Assembly (NCBI GenBank): GCA_963735065.1
Contig: CAVTJL010000004.1
Span: 1,612,001 to 1,676,000 of the forward strand
DNA from: CAVTJL01 sp963735065
GTDB lineage: Bacteria; Pseudomonadota; Alphaproteobacteria; Geminicoccales; Geminicoccaceae
Length of the DNA stretch: 64,000 nucleotides
Reading direction: 5' to 3'
Numbering within the stretch: position 1 is the first letter of the stretch; each line of letters starts with the position of its first letter. The notes under the pieces are model-generated. The model worked only from the letters and a program-made list of their open reading frames with translations. It was not told the DNA's origin and did not search any database. Below, one piece after another: positions 39,837 through 48,504 of the stretch. Made by a program: the position numbers and the translations under genes.

Positions 39837-40585
39837 GGCCGGACCCTCAGACCGTGATCCTGGAGGTAGAGCTTGACGTCATAGGGCGTGAGGTCGCCGT
39901 CGTGGAAGATCGAGGCGGCGAGCACCGCATCGGCGCCGGCCTTGAACGCCTCCAGGATATGCTCGCTGGTGTCGGCGCCGCCAGAGGCGATCACGGGCAG
40001 ATCGACCGCCTCGGCCGCCGCCCGGGTCAGCTCGAGATCATAGCCGGAGCGGGTGCCGTCGCGGTCCCACGAGGTGAGAAGGATCTCGCCGGCACCGCGT
40101 CGCTCGCCCTCGCGCACCCATTCGAGCGCGTCGATGCCCGTCCCCTCGCGCCCGCCCTTGACCAGGACCTCGAACCGGCCGGCGCGCCACGCCGCGTCGA
40201 CCGCCAGCACGCAGCATTGCCGGCCGAAGCGGGCGGCGATCTCGCTCAGCAGCTCCGGCCTCGTCACCGCGGCCGTGTTGACCGAGACCTTGTCGGCGCC
40301 CGCCTCGAGCAGATGCAAGGCATCCTCCTCGGTGCGCACGCCACCGCCGATCGTGAGCGGGATGGAGAGGCCGGCGCGGACCCGGCGCACCGTCTCGTGC
40401 TGGTGCCCGCGCCCCTCCGGCGTGGCCGAGACGTCGAGGATGACGATCTCGTCCCCTCCCTGGGCCTCGTAGAGAGAGGCGCGCTCGGCCGGGTCGCCCG
40501 CGTCGCGCAGGCCCTGGAACCGCACGCCCTTGACGACGCGGCCGTGGCTCACGTCGAGGCAGGGAATGATGCGCGAGGTCAGCAT
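39833..40585 (-). CDS. hisF: imidazole glycerol phosphate synthase subunit HisF
   Basis: Cyclase subunit of the HisH-HisF synthase, which turns PRFAR plus ammonia into IGP and AICAR. The 250-residue barrel has RIIPCLDVSHGRVVKG with catalytic Asp in CLDV, IGGGVRTEEDA, SWDRDGTRSGYDLELT with the second catalytic Asp, and VIASGGADTSEH. It overlaps hisH by 7 bases and hisAIE by 4. Confidence 0.97.
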   Translation of the reverse strand: MLTSRIIPCLDVSHGRVVKGVRFQGLRDAGDPAERASLYEAQGGDEIVILDVSATPEGRGHQHETVRRVRAGLSIPLTIGGGVRTEEDALHLLEAGADKVSVNTAAVTRPELLSEIAARFGRQCCVLAVDAAWRAGRFEVLVKGGREGTGIDALEWVREGERRGAGEILLTSWDRDGTRSGYDLELTRAAAEAVDLPVIASGGADTSEHILEAFKAGADAVLAASIFHDGDLTPYDVKLYLQDHGLRVRP

Positions 40586-41178
40586 CGCCCGAGCTCCAGG
40601 AAGCGCGAGAGGAGGGCGGCGCCGTAGGCACCCGAGAGCTCGGGGTGGAACTGGCAGCCGATGACGTTGCCCCGCTCGACGGCCGCCACGAACCTCCCGC
40701 CGTGCTCGGCCGTCGCGACCCGCCAGCCCGGCGCCTCGATCGCACGATAGCTGTTGGCGAAGTAGGCATAGCCGCTCTCGAGGAGCAGGCTCTCCTCGCC
40801 GGCCTCGACCTTGTTCCAGCCGAACTGGGGGACGCGGACGCCGTGCGGGTAGCGCGCCAGGCTCGCCTTGATGATGCCCAGCCCCTGAGCGCCGGGGCTC
40901 TCCTCGCTGGTCTCGAAGAGAAGCTGATGGCCGACGCAGATGGCTATGGTGGGCCGGTCGGCCGCGATCCGCTCGCGCAGGACCTCGACCAGCCCGTGCT
41001 CGACGAGCCGCGACATCGACGCGGCGAAGGCGCCCACGCCGGGCAGCATGACATGACTGGCGGCGCCGACGGCCGCCGCATCCTCGGCCACGCGCGGGCT
41101 CGCGCCGAGGCGGCGGAAGGCCGCCATGACCGAGGCGATGTTGGCGGTGCCGGTCGGCACGATCAGGACCTCGGGCAC
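40579..41178 (-). CDS. hisH: imidazole glycerol phosphate synthase subunit HisH
   Basis: Glutamine amidotransferase partner of HisF that supplies ammonia. The 199-residue protein has the nucleophile in ICVGHQLLF and the His-Glu pair in CQFHPELSG. Two spots are unusual: the N-terminal loop reads PTGTANIASV where most HisH have GN, and the elbow is CVGHQ rather than CLGMQ. The start is GTG at 41176-41178, four bases after the hisB stop. Confidence 0.95.
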   Translation of the reverse strand: MPEVLIVPTGTANIASVMAAFRRLGASPRVAEDAAAVGAASHVMLPGVGAFAASMSRLVEHGLVEVLRERIAADRPTIAICVGHQLLFETSEESPGAQGLGIIKASLARYPHGVRVPQFGWNKVEAGEESLLLESGYAYFANSYRAIEAPGWRVATAEHGGRFVAAVERGNVIGCQFHPELSGAYGAALLSRFLELGRC

Positions 41179-41181
41179 GGC

Positions 41182-41769
41182 CTACAGCACTCCCTTGGTG
41201 CTGGGCATGTCCGCCGTGGCATCCAGCGAGACCGCCTGACGCAGCGCCAGGGCCAACGCCTTGAAGGCGGCCTCGGCACGGTGATGGTCGTTCTCGCCCG
41301 ACAGCAGATGGACGTGCAGGGTCATGCGCGACGTGGTCGCGAGCGAGCGGAAGAAGTGGGTCAGGTTCTCGGTCGCGACCTCGCCCACCCATTCGCGGCG
41401 AAAGCCCATCTCGACCTCCGCCAGGGGACGGCCGGAAAGATCGATGACGACGCGGGCCAGGGCCTCATCGAGTGGGGCGTAGGCATGGCCGAAGCGCTGG
41501 ATGCCCCGCCGGTCCCCCAGGGCCGCGTCGAGCGCCTGGCCGAGGGTCAAGGCGCAGTCCTCGACCGTGTGATGATCGTCCACCTGCAGATCGCCCTCGC
41601 AGGCGAGCTCCAGATCGAGCCGCGCATGCTTGGTGAGGCTGGTCAGCATGTGGTCGAGAAAGCCCAGCCCGGTGGCGACCTTGGCCGTGCCCTTGCCGTC
41701 GAGGTCCAGAACGACTCTGACCGAGGTCTCGCTGGTGCGGCGCTCGATGGTGGCGGAGCGGCCGCTCAT
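41182..41769 (-). CDS. hisB: imidazoleglycerol-phosphate dehydratase
   Basis: Manganese enzyme that dehydrates IGP to imidazole acetol phosphate. The 195-residue protein is the monofunctional form without a phosphatase domain. It has ATGLGFLDHML, the metal-binding DDHHTVED, and the second half-motif SGENDHHRAEAAFKALA. It overlaps hisG by ATGA. Confidence 0.97.
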   Translation of the reverse strand: MSGRSATIERRTSETSVRVVLDLDGKGTAKVATGLGFLDHMLTSLTKHARLDLELACEGDLQVDDHHTVEDCALTLGQALDAALGDRRGIQRFGHAYAPLDEALARVVIDLSGRPLAEVEMGFRREWVGEVATENLTHFFRSLATTSRMTLHVHLLSGENDHHRAEAAFKALALALRQAVSLDATADMPSTKGVL

Positions 41770-42623
41770 GCCACGATCTGCGCGATCTCGAAGACGACGA
41801 TGTCGGTGCCACCGCGCTCCTTGATGACGCGGATCAGGTCCGGCAGGCCGGTCCGGGGCACGGCGGCCTTGACGGCAAAGCCGCTGTCGCCGTGCAGCGG
41901 CGCCAGCGTCGGCTCGCGCATGCAGGGCAGCACCTCGACCGCAGCCTCGAGCTGGGCCGAGGGAACGTTGAACTCGACCATCACGCGCTTGCGGGCGTCG
42001 AGGACCGAGCGGATCAGGAGCGCGAAATGCTCGATCTGGCCGCGCTTGGCCTTCTGGTCCAGCGAGCGGGGGTTGGCATAGAGCCGGGTCGAGCTGCGCA
42101 TGACCTCGTCGACGATGACGAGGCCGTTGGCGCGCAGCGTGGCACCGGTGGCCGTGTTGTCGACGATGACGTCGGCGTCCTCCGGCGGGAACACCTCGGT
42201 GGCGCCATAGGAGCGGACGATCTTGCCGTCGTGGCCGACCCGCTCGAGCCAGCGCTCGGTCAGCCGCTCATACTCGGTGGCGACGACGAAACGGCGAGAC
42301 GGGAGGCCGCCGTCCACGAGAAACTCGCCCGCTGCCGCGGCGACGATCTTCACGGGATCCAGCGCCGTGTCGACCAGCTCGACGAGCTCCGCGCCCAGCT
42401 CGGCCACCCAATCGGCGCCGGCAAAGCCGATGTCGCGCGATCCGATGTCGAGCATCTCGACGATGTTCTGGGGCTTGAGGAGCTTCGCCTCGAAACCCTC
42501 CAGCGACAAGGTCGGCCGGTAGCCGCGACGGTCGAAGGTGAGGCCGATGCCCGCGTCCTTCATGAGCGCGAGAACGTTCTCCTGCATCCGGCCCTTGGGC
42601 AGGGCCAGATGGATGACGGTCAT
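41766..42623 (-). CDS. hisG: ATP phosphoribosyltransferase (long form HisG)
   Basis: First enzyme of histidine synthesis: condenses ATP and PRPP. The 285-residue length and the C-terminal ACT-like regulatory domain (after MREPTLAPLHGDSGFAVKAAV) mark the hexameric long form, so no HisZ is needed. The active domain shows LALPKGRM, DIGFAGADWV and the PRPP loop DNTATGATLRANGL. It is the first gene of hisG-hisB-hisH-hisF-hisAIE, and feedback by histidine is expected from the family. It is divergent from xylB across about 150 bases. Confidence 0.97.
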   Translation of the reverse strand: MTVIHLALPKGRMQENVLALMKDAGIGLTFDRRGYRPTLSLEGFEAKLLKPQNIVEMLDIGSRDIGFAGADWVAELGAELVELVDTALDPVKIVAAAAGEFLVDGGLPSRRFVVATEYERLTERWLERVGHDGKIVRSYGATEVFPPEDADVIVDNTATGATLRANGLVIVDEVMRSSTRLYANPRSLDQKAKRGQIEHFALLIRSVLDARKRVMVEFNVPSAQLEAAVEVLPCMREPTLAPLHGDSGFAVKAAVPRTGLPDLIRVIKERGGTDIVVFEIAQIVA

Positions 42624-42772
42624 GGCCGAATCTGATTTGGACAAGGGATCGTCGCTCGACGGCTGGCATAGGGCCGCGGCTGGCGCTCTGGCGCAACCGC
42701 GTGCCGGCTTATAGAGAAGGGGTGGCGAACCGTAAAGCCGAGCGGCCGCGAGGCCGTCAGGGAGGCAGGAAG

Positions 42773-44260
42773 ATGAGCCAGGGCCCGCAGCGCGCGACGA
42801 TCGGCCTCGACATCGGCACCAGCGCCACCAAGGGCGTGCTGCTCGCCGAGGACGGGCGGGTGCTGGCGACGATCGGCCAGGACTATCCGCTGCATCACCC
42901 GCGGCCCGGCTGGAGCGAGCAGGACCCGGACGACTGGTGGCGGGCAACGATCGCGGTGATCGAGCGCCTGAAGGAAGCGGCCGAGGTCGATCTCGTGGGC
43001 CTCGGGCTGTCGGGACAGATGCACGGCTCGGTCTTTCTCGACAAGGGCGGGCGGCCGATCCGCCGGGCGCTCCTGTGGAACGATGCCCGGACCGGCGCGG
43101 AGGTGGCCGAGATCGAGGGCCGGCTGGGACGCGCACGGGTCATCGAGATCACCGGCAACCGGCCCAACGCCGGCTTCCAGGCCCCCAAGCTGCTGTGGCT
43201 GCGTGCCAACGAGCCGGAGGCGGCGAGCAGCGTCGCCAAGCTTCTGCTGCCCAAGGACTATGTGCGCTTCCGTCTGACGGGCGAGCTGGCGACGGATCCG
43301 AGCGACGCGTCGGGCACGCTGCTGCTCGACATCCGCAGCCGGGGCTGGAGCGAGGCCATGCTCGAAGGGCTCGAGATCTCGCCAGATCTCCTGCCCGATA
43401 TTGTGGAATGCTCGGATGTGAGCGGGCGGATCAGCGTCGAGGGCGCCGCAGCCACCGGGCTGCGCGAGGGCCTGCCCATTGTCGGCGGTGGCGGCGACAA
43501 TGCCTGTGCCGCGATCGGTGCCGGCCTCATCCGCGAGGGCCTGGGCCTGTGCTCGCTCGGCACCTCGGGCACACTGATGGTGCACAGCGGCCGGCCGCCC
43601 GTCGATCCGGAGGGCGGGCTCAACTGCTTTTGCGACGCGGTGCCGGGTGGCTATCACCTGATGGGCGTCATTCTCTCGGCCGGAGCCTCGCTCGCCTGGT
43701 TCCGCGAGCGCCTGGCAGCGGGCGACCTCGACAAGCTCCTCGAGGCGGCTGAGTCGCTGCCGCCGGGTGCTGAGGGCCTTGTCTTTCTGCCCTATCTCGC
43801 GGGCGAGCGGTCGCCGCACATGGACCCCCGCGCCCGTGGCGGCTGGCTCGGGCTGACCCTCGCCCACGACCGCCCGCACCTGCTCCGCGCGATCCTCGAG
43901 GGGGTGGGCTTCGCCTTTGCCGACTGCCTGCTGCGCATGCACGAGCTGGGTGTCACGCCCGAGGCGCTGACGCTGGTGGGTGGCGGCAGCCGCAGCCATC
44001 TGTGGCGGCGGATCCTGGCGAGCCAGCTCGCCTTGCCCCTGCGCGGGCTCGAGGAGCAGGAGAGCGCCGCCATCGGCGCTGCGATGCTCGCCGCCGTGGG
44101 CGTGGGGCTGCATGCCGATCTCGAAGGCGCTGCTGCCGCCACCGTCCGGCCGCCGACCTTCGAGGCCCTGCCCCAGCCCAGTCAGGTGAAGGAGTATGCC
44201 GTCCTCCACGAGCGCTATCGGGCGCTCTACCCGGCGCTTCGAGGCGCCGGCCTCTTCTAG
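42773..44260 (+). CDS. xylB: xylulokinase
   Basis: FGGY-family kinase that phosphorylates D-xylulose. The 495-residue product from MSQGPQRATIGLDIGTSATKG has GLSGQMHGSVFLD with the substrate-binding MHG, WNDARTG, GGGGDNACAAIGAG, and VGGGSRSHLWRRILA near the end. I chose ATG 42773 (GGGAGGCAGGAAG upstream); an upstream start adds 24 basic residues. No xylose isomerase or transporter is adjacent, so the pathway partner lies elsewhere. Confidence 0.92.
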   Translation: MSQGPQRATIGLDIGTSATKGVLLAEDGRVLATIGQDYPLHHPRPGWSEQDPDDWWRATIAVIERLKEAAEVDLVGLGLSGQMHGSVFLDKGGRPIRRALLWNDARTGAEVAEIEGRLGRARVIEITGNRPNAGFQAPKLLWLRANEPEAASSVAKLLLPKDYVRFRLTGELATDPSDASGTLLLDIRSRGWSEAMLEGLEISPDLLPDIVECSDVSGRISVEGAAATGLREGLPIVGGGGDNACAAIGAGLIREGLGLCSLGTSGTLMVHSGRPPVDPEGGLNCFCDAVPGGYHLMGVILSAGASLAWFRERLAAGDLDKLLEAAESLPPGAEGLVFLPYLAGERSPHMDPRARGGWLGLTLAHDRPHLLRAILEGVGFAFADCLLRMHELGVTPEALTLVGGGSRSHLWRRILASQLALPLRGLEEQESAAIGAAMLAAVGVGLHADLEGAAAATVRPPTFEALPQPSQVKEYAVLHERYRALYPALRGAGLF

Positions 44261-44293
44261 GGACTCCAACGCCGGAGGGCCGGCCGAGCCCCG

Positions 44294-44309
44294 GGCGCGC
44301 CGACGCGCC
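44294..44309. terminator. bidirectional hairpin between xylB and the RTX gene
   Basis: GGCGCG-CCGA-CGCGCC forms a perfect 6-bp stem with a 4-base loop in the 52-base interval between two convergent genes. No U-tract is present on either side. Confidence 0.4.
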
Positions 44310-44312
44310 TCC

Positions 44313-46232
44313 TCAGACCGCCGCCTTGTGGGCATGGTGCGCGTCGTCCTGCGTCGCCTCCGCGCTCTTGGGCGCCGGGTCCTCGACGATGACCAGATCC
44401 GCCGCGCTGGACGGCAGCCAGAGATCGTGGGCGGTCATGAACGCGGCATCGCCCGCTCCCGCAGGCTCCACGGTCGAGACGGTGCTGGAGACCGCGTCGG
44501 CCGACGCCGAGGACGCGGTCGCTGCGGCCTGCGCGGCCGGCGCCGTGCCGGTCGTGTCCATGAAGGCGCTCAAGATATCTGCCGGCGCCTCCGCCACGGG
44601 CGGCGACAGCAGGTCGTCGAAGCTCGTGACGCCGTGGCCCGTGTCGACACCCGAGAAGGCGTCCGGATTGGCGGCATAGTCCTTGATGATGGCGACGTCG
44701 CTGCCATTGTCGGTGAGGACGAGATCGCCGCCGTCGAGATGCGCCGCCAGGAGATCGCCGTCGCCGGCATCGACGCGCAGCATGTTCACGCCCTCGTGAT
44801 CGAGGATGGTGTCGGTGCCGCTCTCGTGCAGCCCGATCTTGAAGATGTCGTCGCCGGCCCCGCCATAGAGGAAATCCTCGCCGGACCCGCCGCTGAGCCA
44901 GTCGTCGCCCGCCCCGCCCTCGAGATGGTCGTTGCCGGCGCCACCCTCGAGATGGTCGTCGCCACCCCCGCCGAAGAGCATGTTGTCACCGTCGTTGCCG
45001 ATGATGACGTTGGCACGGTTGTCGCCGACCACGTCATGTGCGGAGGAGCCCTCGAGCCGGATGTTCTCGATGTCGGGCTGAACCTGCTGGCGGTAGGCAT
45101 TCACCCCGTCGGGGAGCGGGTCGCCCAGCGTCTGGCCGAGCGCGAAGGTCGCGAGCCCGTGCGGTGCCAGCTTGGGCAGCTCGTGCTTGAGGCTGGCCGT
45201 ATAGTCGTCGGTGACGACGACGGTGTCGATGCCGCCGCCGTCCTGGCCGAAGGGCGTCTCGAGCGCCAGATCATGGATGCTGTGGACGACGAGCGTGTCG
45301 TCGCCCGTGCCGCCCGAGAGCTCGTTCTCACCGCTCTGGCCGTCCAGCGTGTCGTTGCCGGACCCGCCATCCAGCGTGTCGTTGCCCGTGCCGCCCAGCA
45401 GGACGTCGTTGCCCGAGCCACCATCCGCGGTGTCGTTGCCCGACCCACCGTCGAGCAGGTCGTCGCCGGCCCCGCCGGACAGCGTGTCGTTGCCCGCGTC
45501 GCCATAGACCTGGTCGTTGCCGGCATCGCCGGAGAGCAGGTCGTCGCCGCCCCCACCGTGGATGACATCATCGCCGCCGCCGCCGCTGATGGTGTCATTG
45601 TTATCGGTGCCGGTCAGCACGTCGTTGCCGTCGGTACCCTGCTGCGTGCCGCCGATGGTCCCGTGATCCGGCTCGCTGCTTCCCGGCGAGCCCACCGTCG
45701 GGAACTTGATCGATCCCATGCCGCCGAGATTGATCGTGACCGGCGCCGCCGCAGCCGATGCCGCCTGAACAGGCTGCCCGACATCCGGGCCGGCAATGGC
45801 CGTCAGCGACGGGCCCGTGTAGCCATCGCCGAAATGGACCCCGCCCGAGAGGCTGGTCAATGCGCCGGCATCGATCAGCGAGCCCGCCACCAGCACCGAG
45901 CCCGCAGCAGCGGCAGCCCCCACCCCGCCGGAGGTGGCAATGACGGGCATGGCGCCGCCTTCGGAAGGGTCCGTGATCGGGGAAGGCTGCGTGCCGTCGC
46001 CGGCGGGCGCGCCGTGGGTGGTCGCGGCCTCGGCGGCGCCCGACATGCCCAACGCATGAACGACGAGCAGGCCGACGAAGGTGGCGGTCAGTGGCCCGGT
46101 CATCATCAAGGCGTCGTTCCGACGCCCCGGCGACGGCCGGCGTACGGCGGCGGCCGCTGGGTCGCGGCCGGCCAGAAGGCCCGGAAGGGCCGAGCTCGGA
46201 GCTGGCGATCTCGAAAGCGATCCGGTCGTCAT
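44313..46232 (-). CDS. RTX-type calcium-binding repeat protein
   Basis: A 639-residue acidic protein. Two blocks of GGxGxDxLx nonapeptides (about residues 199-316 and 404-466) bind calcium in parallel beta-rolls. These are typical of substrates secreted by type I systems with a C-terminal signal. Unusually, a hydrophobic stretch (MTGPLTATFVGLLVVHALGM, about 44-63) near the N-terminus could anchor or export it. The C-terminal ~90 residues are rich in Ala, Ser and Val and end HHAHKAAV, unlike a standard RTX signal. ATG 46232 has GGAGGG 7-9 bases upstream. No type I transporter genes are near. Adhesin or matrix protein is a guess. Confidence 0.87.
   Translation of the reverse strand: MTTGSLSRSPAPSSALPGLLAGRDPAAAAVRRPSPGRRNDALMMTGPLTATFVGLLVVHALGMSGAAEAATTHGAPAGDGTQPSPITDPSEGGAMPVIATSGGVGAAAAAGSVLVAGSLIDAGALTSLSGGVHFGDGYTGPSLTAIAGPDVGQPVQAASAAAAPVTINLGGMGSIKFPTVGSPGSSEPDHGTIGGTQQGTDGNDVLTGTDNNDTISGGGGDDVIHGGGGDDLLSGDAGNDQVYGDAGNDTLSGGAGDDLLDGGSGNDTADGGSGNDVLLGGTGNDTLDGGSGNDTLDGQSGENELSGGTGDDTLVVHSIHDLALETPFGQDGGGIDTVVVTDDYTASLKHELPKLAPHGLATFALGQTLGDPLPDGVNAYRQQVQPDIENIRLEGSSAHDVVGDNRANVIIGNDGDNMLFGGGGDDHLEGGAGNDHLEGGAGDDWLSGGSGEDFLYGGAGDDIFKIGLHESGTDTILDHEGVNMLRVDAGDGDLLAAHLDGGDLVLTDNGSDVAIIKDYAANPDAFSGVDTGHGVTSFDDLLSPPVAEAPADILSAFMDTTGTAPAAQAAATASSASADAVSSTVSTVEPAGAGDAAFMTAHDLWLPSSAADLVIVEDPAPKSAEATQDDAHHAHKAAV
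44835..45023 (-). repeat. nonapeptide-coding repeat array, block 2
   Basis: About six imperfect 27-base units (GGAGNDHLE type) that form the second beta-roll of the RTX protein. They are separated from block 1 by about 90 non-repeat residues. Confidence 0.75.
45285..45638 (-). repeat. nonapeptide-coding repeat array, block 1
   Basis: About a dozen imperfect 27-base units coding GGxGNDxLx, read on the minus strand within the RTX gene. The units differ at third codon positions, so this is an old, selected array rather than a recent tandem duplication. Confidence 0.8.
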
Positions 46233-46347
46233 GGTGCGATGCCCTCCACGGCCGGCTTTCGCGCCGGCTCGCCAAGCCGCATGACGATGGATGGGCCCAC
46301 ACCGGACCGCTGCCACCCTGGAAGGCAACGACCCTTGGTTGAGAGCT

Positions 46348-46376
46348 ACCTTATGCAACTAACATACTAATTTCAA
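46348..46376 (-). promoter_or_regulatory. possible promoter of the RTX gene
   Basis: On the minus strand TTGAAA (46371-46376) and TAAGGT (46348-46353) are 17 bases apart. They lie in an AT-rich island (about 46340-46470) that stands out from the GC-rich surroundings. The whole 311-base stretch 46233-46543 holds no convincing gene; a weak TTG-initiated frame from 46451 reads into the next gene. Confidence 0.35.
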
Positions 46377-46543
46377 ACGATTTTTCTTCGTGTCTGAAGG
46401 TCCGTTCTTAAGGTCGTCTGAGCAACGGGTTCCATCTTACAGTTGAGAGTTTGGATCAAGAAACGACCTTGTCCGCCGCCATGGCCCTTTCTAAGGTCCC
46501 GCTCCTTGCCACGGGAGGACCCGAAACGATTAGGTCAGGGACG

Positions 46544-46789
46544 TTGAGCAGGCTGCTCCCCGTCGCGCTGCTTCTGATCGCGGCCTGCCAAGCCCGGGAC
46601 CGGGCAGAGCCGATGCCAGGCGTCGTGATGGAGCCGATCGGCACGGACGCTTCGGGATGCGCCCTGTTCCAGCCCAATGCCGGCTCCGCCTCCGCCGTTC
46701 AGACGATCTTCTATCGGCGGGCCGGCGGAGGCTTCACGATGCGACGCGAGGAAGCGGACTGCGCCGCGCCAGCAGGAGGACAGGATTGA
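46544..46789 (+). CDS. small putative lipoprotein
   Basis: From the TTG at 46544 the product is 81 residues and starts MSRLLPVALLLIAACQARD, a clean lipoprotein signal with Cys after LIAA. CAGGG lies just upstream. Starts at 46451 or 46481 would bury the signal behind 20-30 residues. The mature part is short, with a CALFQPNAGSASAVQTIFY segment. It overlaps the cobO start by 4 bases, which supports real expression. Function unknown. Confidence 0.6.
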   Translation: MSRLLPVALLLIAACQARDRAEPMPGVVMEPIGTDASGCALFQPNAGSASAVQTIFYRRAGGGFTMRREEADCAAPAGGQD

Positions 46790-47391
46790 TCACGGACACG
46801 GATGCCGAGCATCACGCGAAGATGGCTCGGATCAAGGCCGCGAAGGACCGGCTCTACGCCTCGAAGACGAAGGAGAAGGGCCTCGTCATCGTCCACACCG
46901 GCAAGGGCAAGGGCAAGAGCACCGCTGCCTGGGGCCTGGCGATGCGTTGCCTCGGCCACGGGCTGAAGATCGGCGTCGTCCAGTTCGTGAAGGGCAGACG
47001 CGATACCGGCGAGCGGCAGTTCCTGCAGCGCTTCCCCGACCTCGTGACGTTCAAGGTGATGGGCGAGGGCTTCACCTGGGAGACGCAGGACCGGGGTCGC
47101 GACGTGGCCGCCGCCGAGGCCGCCTTCGCCGAGGCCGAGCAGATGCTCCAGGATCCCGAGCTGCATCTCGTGATCCTGGACGAGCTCAACATCGTGCTGC
47201 GCTACGACTACCTCCCGCTCGCCCGGGTGCTGGACGCGCTCCGCGCCAAGCGCCCGTCGCTCCACGTCGTCGTGACGGGCCGCAACGCCAAGCCCGAGCT
47301 GGTCGAGATGGCCGACCTCGTGACCGAGATGACGCTCGTCAAGCATCCCTTCCGCGAAGGCGTGAAGGGCCAGCTCGGCGTGGAGTTCTGA
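46786..47391 (+). CDS. cobO: corrinoid adenosyltransferase CobO
   Basis: Adenosylates cob(I)alamin-type corrinoids in the aerobic and salvage pathways. The 201-residue product has an N-terminal segment, the P-loop HTGKGKGKSTAAWG, VVQFVKGRR, and the DELNIVLRYDYL Walker B region of the CobA/CobO family. The start is TTG at 46786 with AGGAGGA 7 bases upstream, overlapping the lipoprotein stop. No other cobalamin gene or cobalamin riboswitch is visible nearby. Confidence 0.95.
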   Translation: MITDTDAEHHAKMARIKAAKDRLYASKTKEKGLVIVHTGKGKGKSTAAWGLAMRCLGHGLKIGVVQFVKGRRDTGERQFLQRFPDLVTFKVMGEGFTWETQDRGRDVAAAEAAFAEAEQMLQDPELHLVILDELNIVLRYDYLPLARVLDALRAKRPSLHVVVTGRNAKPELVEMADLVTEMTLVKHPFREGVKGQLGVEF

Positions 47392-47397
47392 GGCCGC

Positions 47398-48168
47398 TCA
47401 GCGCTCGGCGGTCAGAAACAGCCTCCGGAAGGGAAAGAGGGTGAAGCCGTCCTGGTCGGGCGCGTAGGCGGCCCTGAGACGCGCCGCGTAGACACCCTCG
47501 AATGCCCGGGCCGCCTCCGAGTCGCGCCCGCCAAGGGCCCGATAGATCGGCAGCAGGGTGGTGCCACGCACCCATTCGAGCACGGGGTCGGGGCCCGTCA
47601 GGCGCTGGTAGTAGATGGTCTCCCAGACATCCACCCTCGCGGCCAGGGGCTCCAGCAGCCGCAGATAGGCCTGGGCATCCAGGACGGGGCGATCGAGGAC
47701 GCTCGGGCCGAGCCGGCCCGCCCAGGGCGACTCGCTCGCAAGCTCGCACAGCAGTCGATGCGAGGGCGCCTCCTCATTGTGCGGCATCTGGATGGCGAGC
47801 ACACCGCAGCTCGCAAGCAGCTCCGGCAGCAGCCGGTCGTGACCCGGCACCCAGTGAAGGGCCGCGTTCGAGAAGATCAGATCCACCGGAGCCGGCGGCC
47901 GCCAGCTCGCCGCGTCGGCCTCGACTAGGCCGATCGCCGGATCGACGGCGCGTGCCGCCTCCAGCATCGTGGGCGACAGGTCGACGCCGGTGAGCGCCGC
48001 CGCCGGCCAGCGGCGGCGCAGGAACGGCAGCAGCGCGCCATCACCACAGCCGAGATCGACGATGGAGCGGATGTCGTCACGCTCGATGCGCGCGATCAGA
48101 TCCAGACCGGGCCGGAGCCTGGGCAGCCGATGCCGGGCATATTGGTCAGGCGACCAGTTGAAGGTCAT
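47398..48168 (-). CDS. tam: trans-aconitate 2-methyltransferase
   Basis: SAM-dependent methyltransferase that esterifies trans-aconitate, a spontaneous inhibitor of aconitase. The 256-residue protein has motif I IVDLGCGDGALLPFL, motif II VDLIFSNAALHWV, and the Tam-typical VWETIYYQRLTG and VLEWVRGTTLLPIY. It stands alone on its strand and converges on cobO with a 6-base gap. Confidence 0.92.
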   Translation of the reverse strand: MTFNWSPDQYARHRLPRLRPGLDLIARIERDDIRSIVDLGCGDGALLPFLRRRWPAAALTGVDLSPTMLEAARAVDPAIGLVEADAASWRPPAPVDLIFSNAALHWVPGHDRLLPELLASCGVLAIQMPHNEEAPSHRLLCELASESPWAGRLGPSVLDRPVLDAQAYLRLLEPLAARVDVWETIYYQRLTGPDPVLEWVRGTTLLPIYRALGGRDSEAARAFEGVYAARLRAAYAPDQDGFTLFPFRRLFLTAER

Positions 48169-48194
48169 GCTTTGCCATTCCCCATTCCAGCCGT

Positions 48195-48209
48195 CTAGAT
48201 ATTATCTAG
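48195..48209. promoter_or_regulatory. palindrome upstream of tam
   Basis: CTAGATA-T-TATCTAG is a perfect 7+1+7 palindrome located 27-41 bases upstream of the tam start. It is AT-rich in a GC-rich setting and could be an operator or overlap the -10 region. The rest of the 336-base gap 48169-48504 holds nothing I can identify; short frames there lack ribosome binding sites. Confidence 0.4.
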
Positions 48210-48504
48210 CACAGCTCTACCATTGCCGGAGGCTCTGTCGAGAAGGCCCGCCTCAGCCTGACGCGCCGACACTACGCGTTGCCTACTCTCCATTGAGTTT
48301 CCTCTTGAGGTCGTATCTTGGTAGGCTCCCGGCACCGTGGTAAATGGGGGACGGGATCGTAGATGCCACATTGGGCTGGTATTCGGTTCCGGAGACGGAG
48401 TCGGCAGCAACTGCCGCCCGGGCGGTACGCTGAACAAGTCGATACGCCGGTCGAGGGCGATCCCCGATCGGCGTGCCTGTTTTTGCCAGACGAGGTGGTA
48501 ACGC

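Noticed and set aside
44835..45638. Regular short repeats that might suggest CRISPR
   Set aside because: The repeats are 27-base coding units for GGxGxDxLx without unique spacers.
44196..46370. 724-codon frame antisense to the RTX gene, rich in VVAGPA-type repeats
   Set aside because: It is the reverse of the nonapeptide repeats; the sense frame has clear calcium-binding units and a ribosome binding site.
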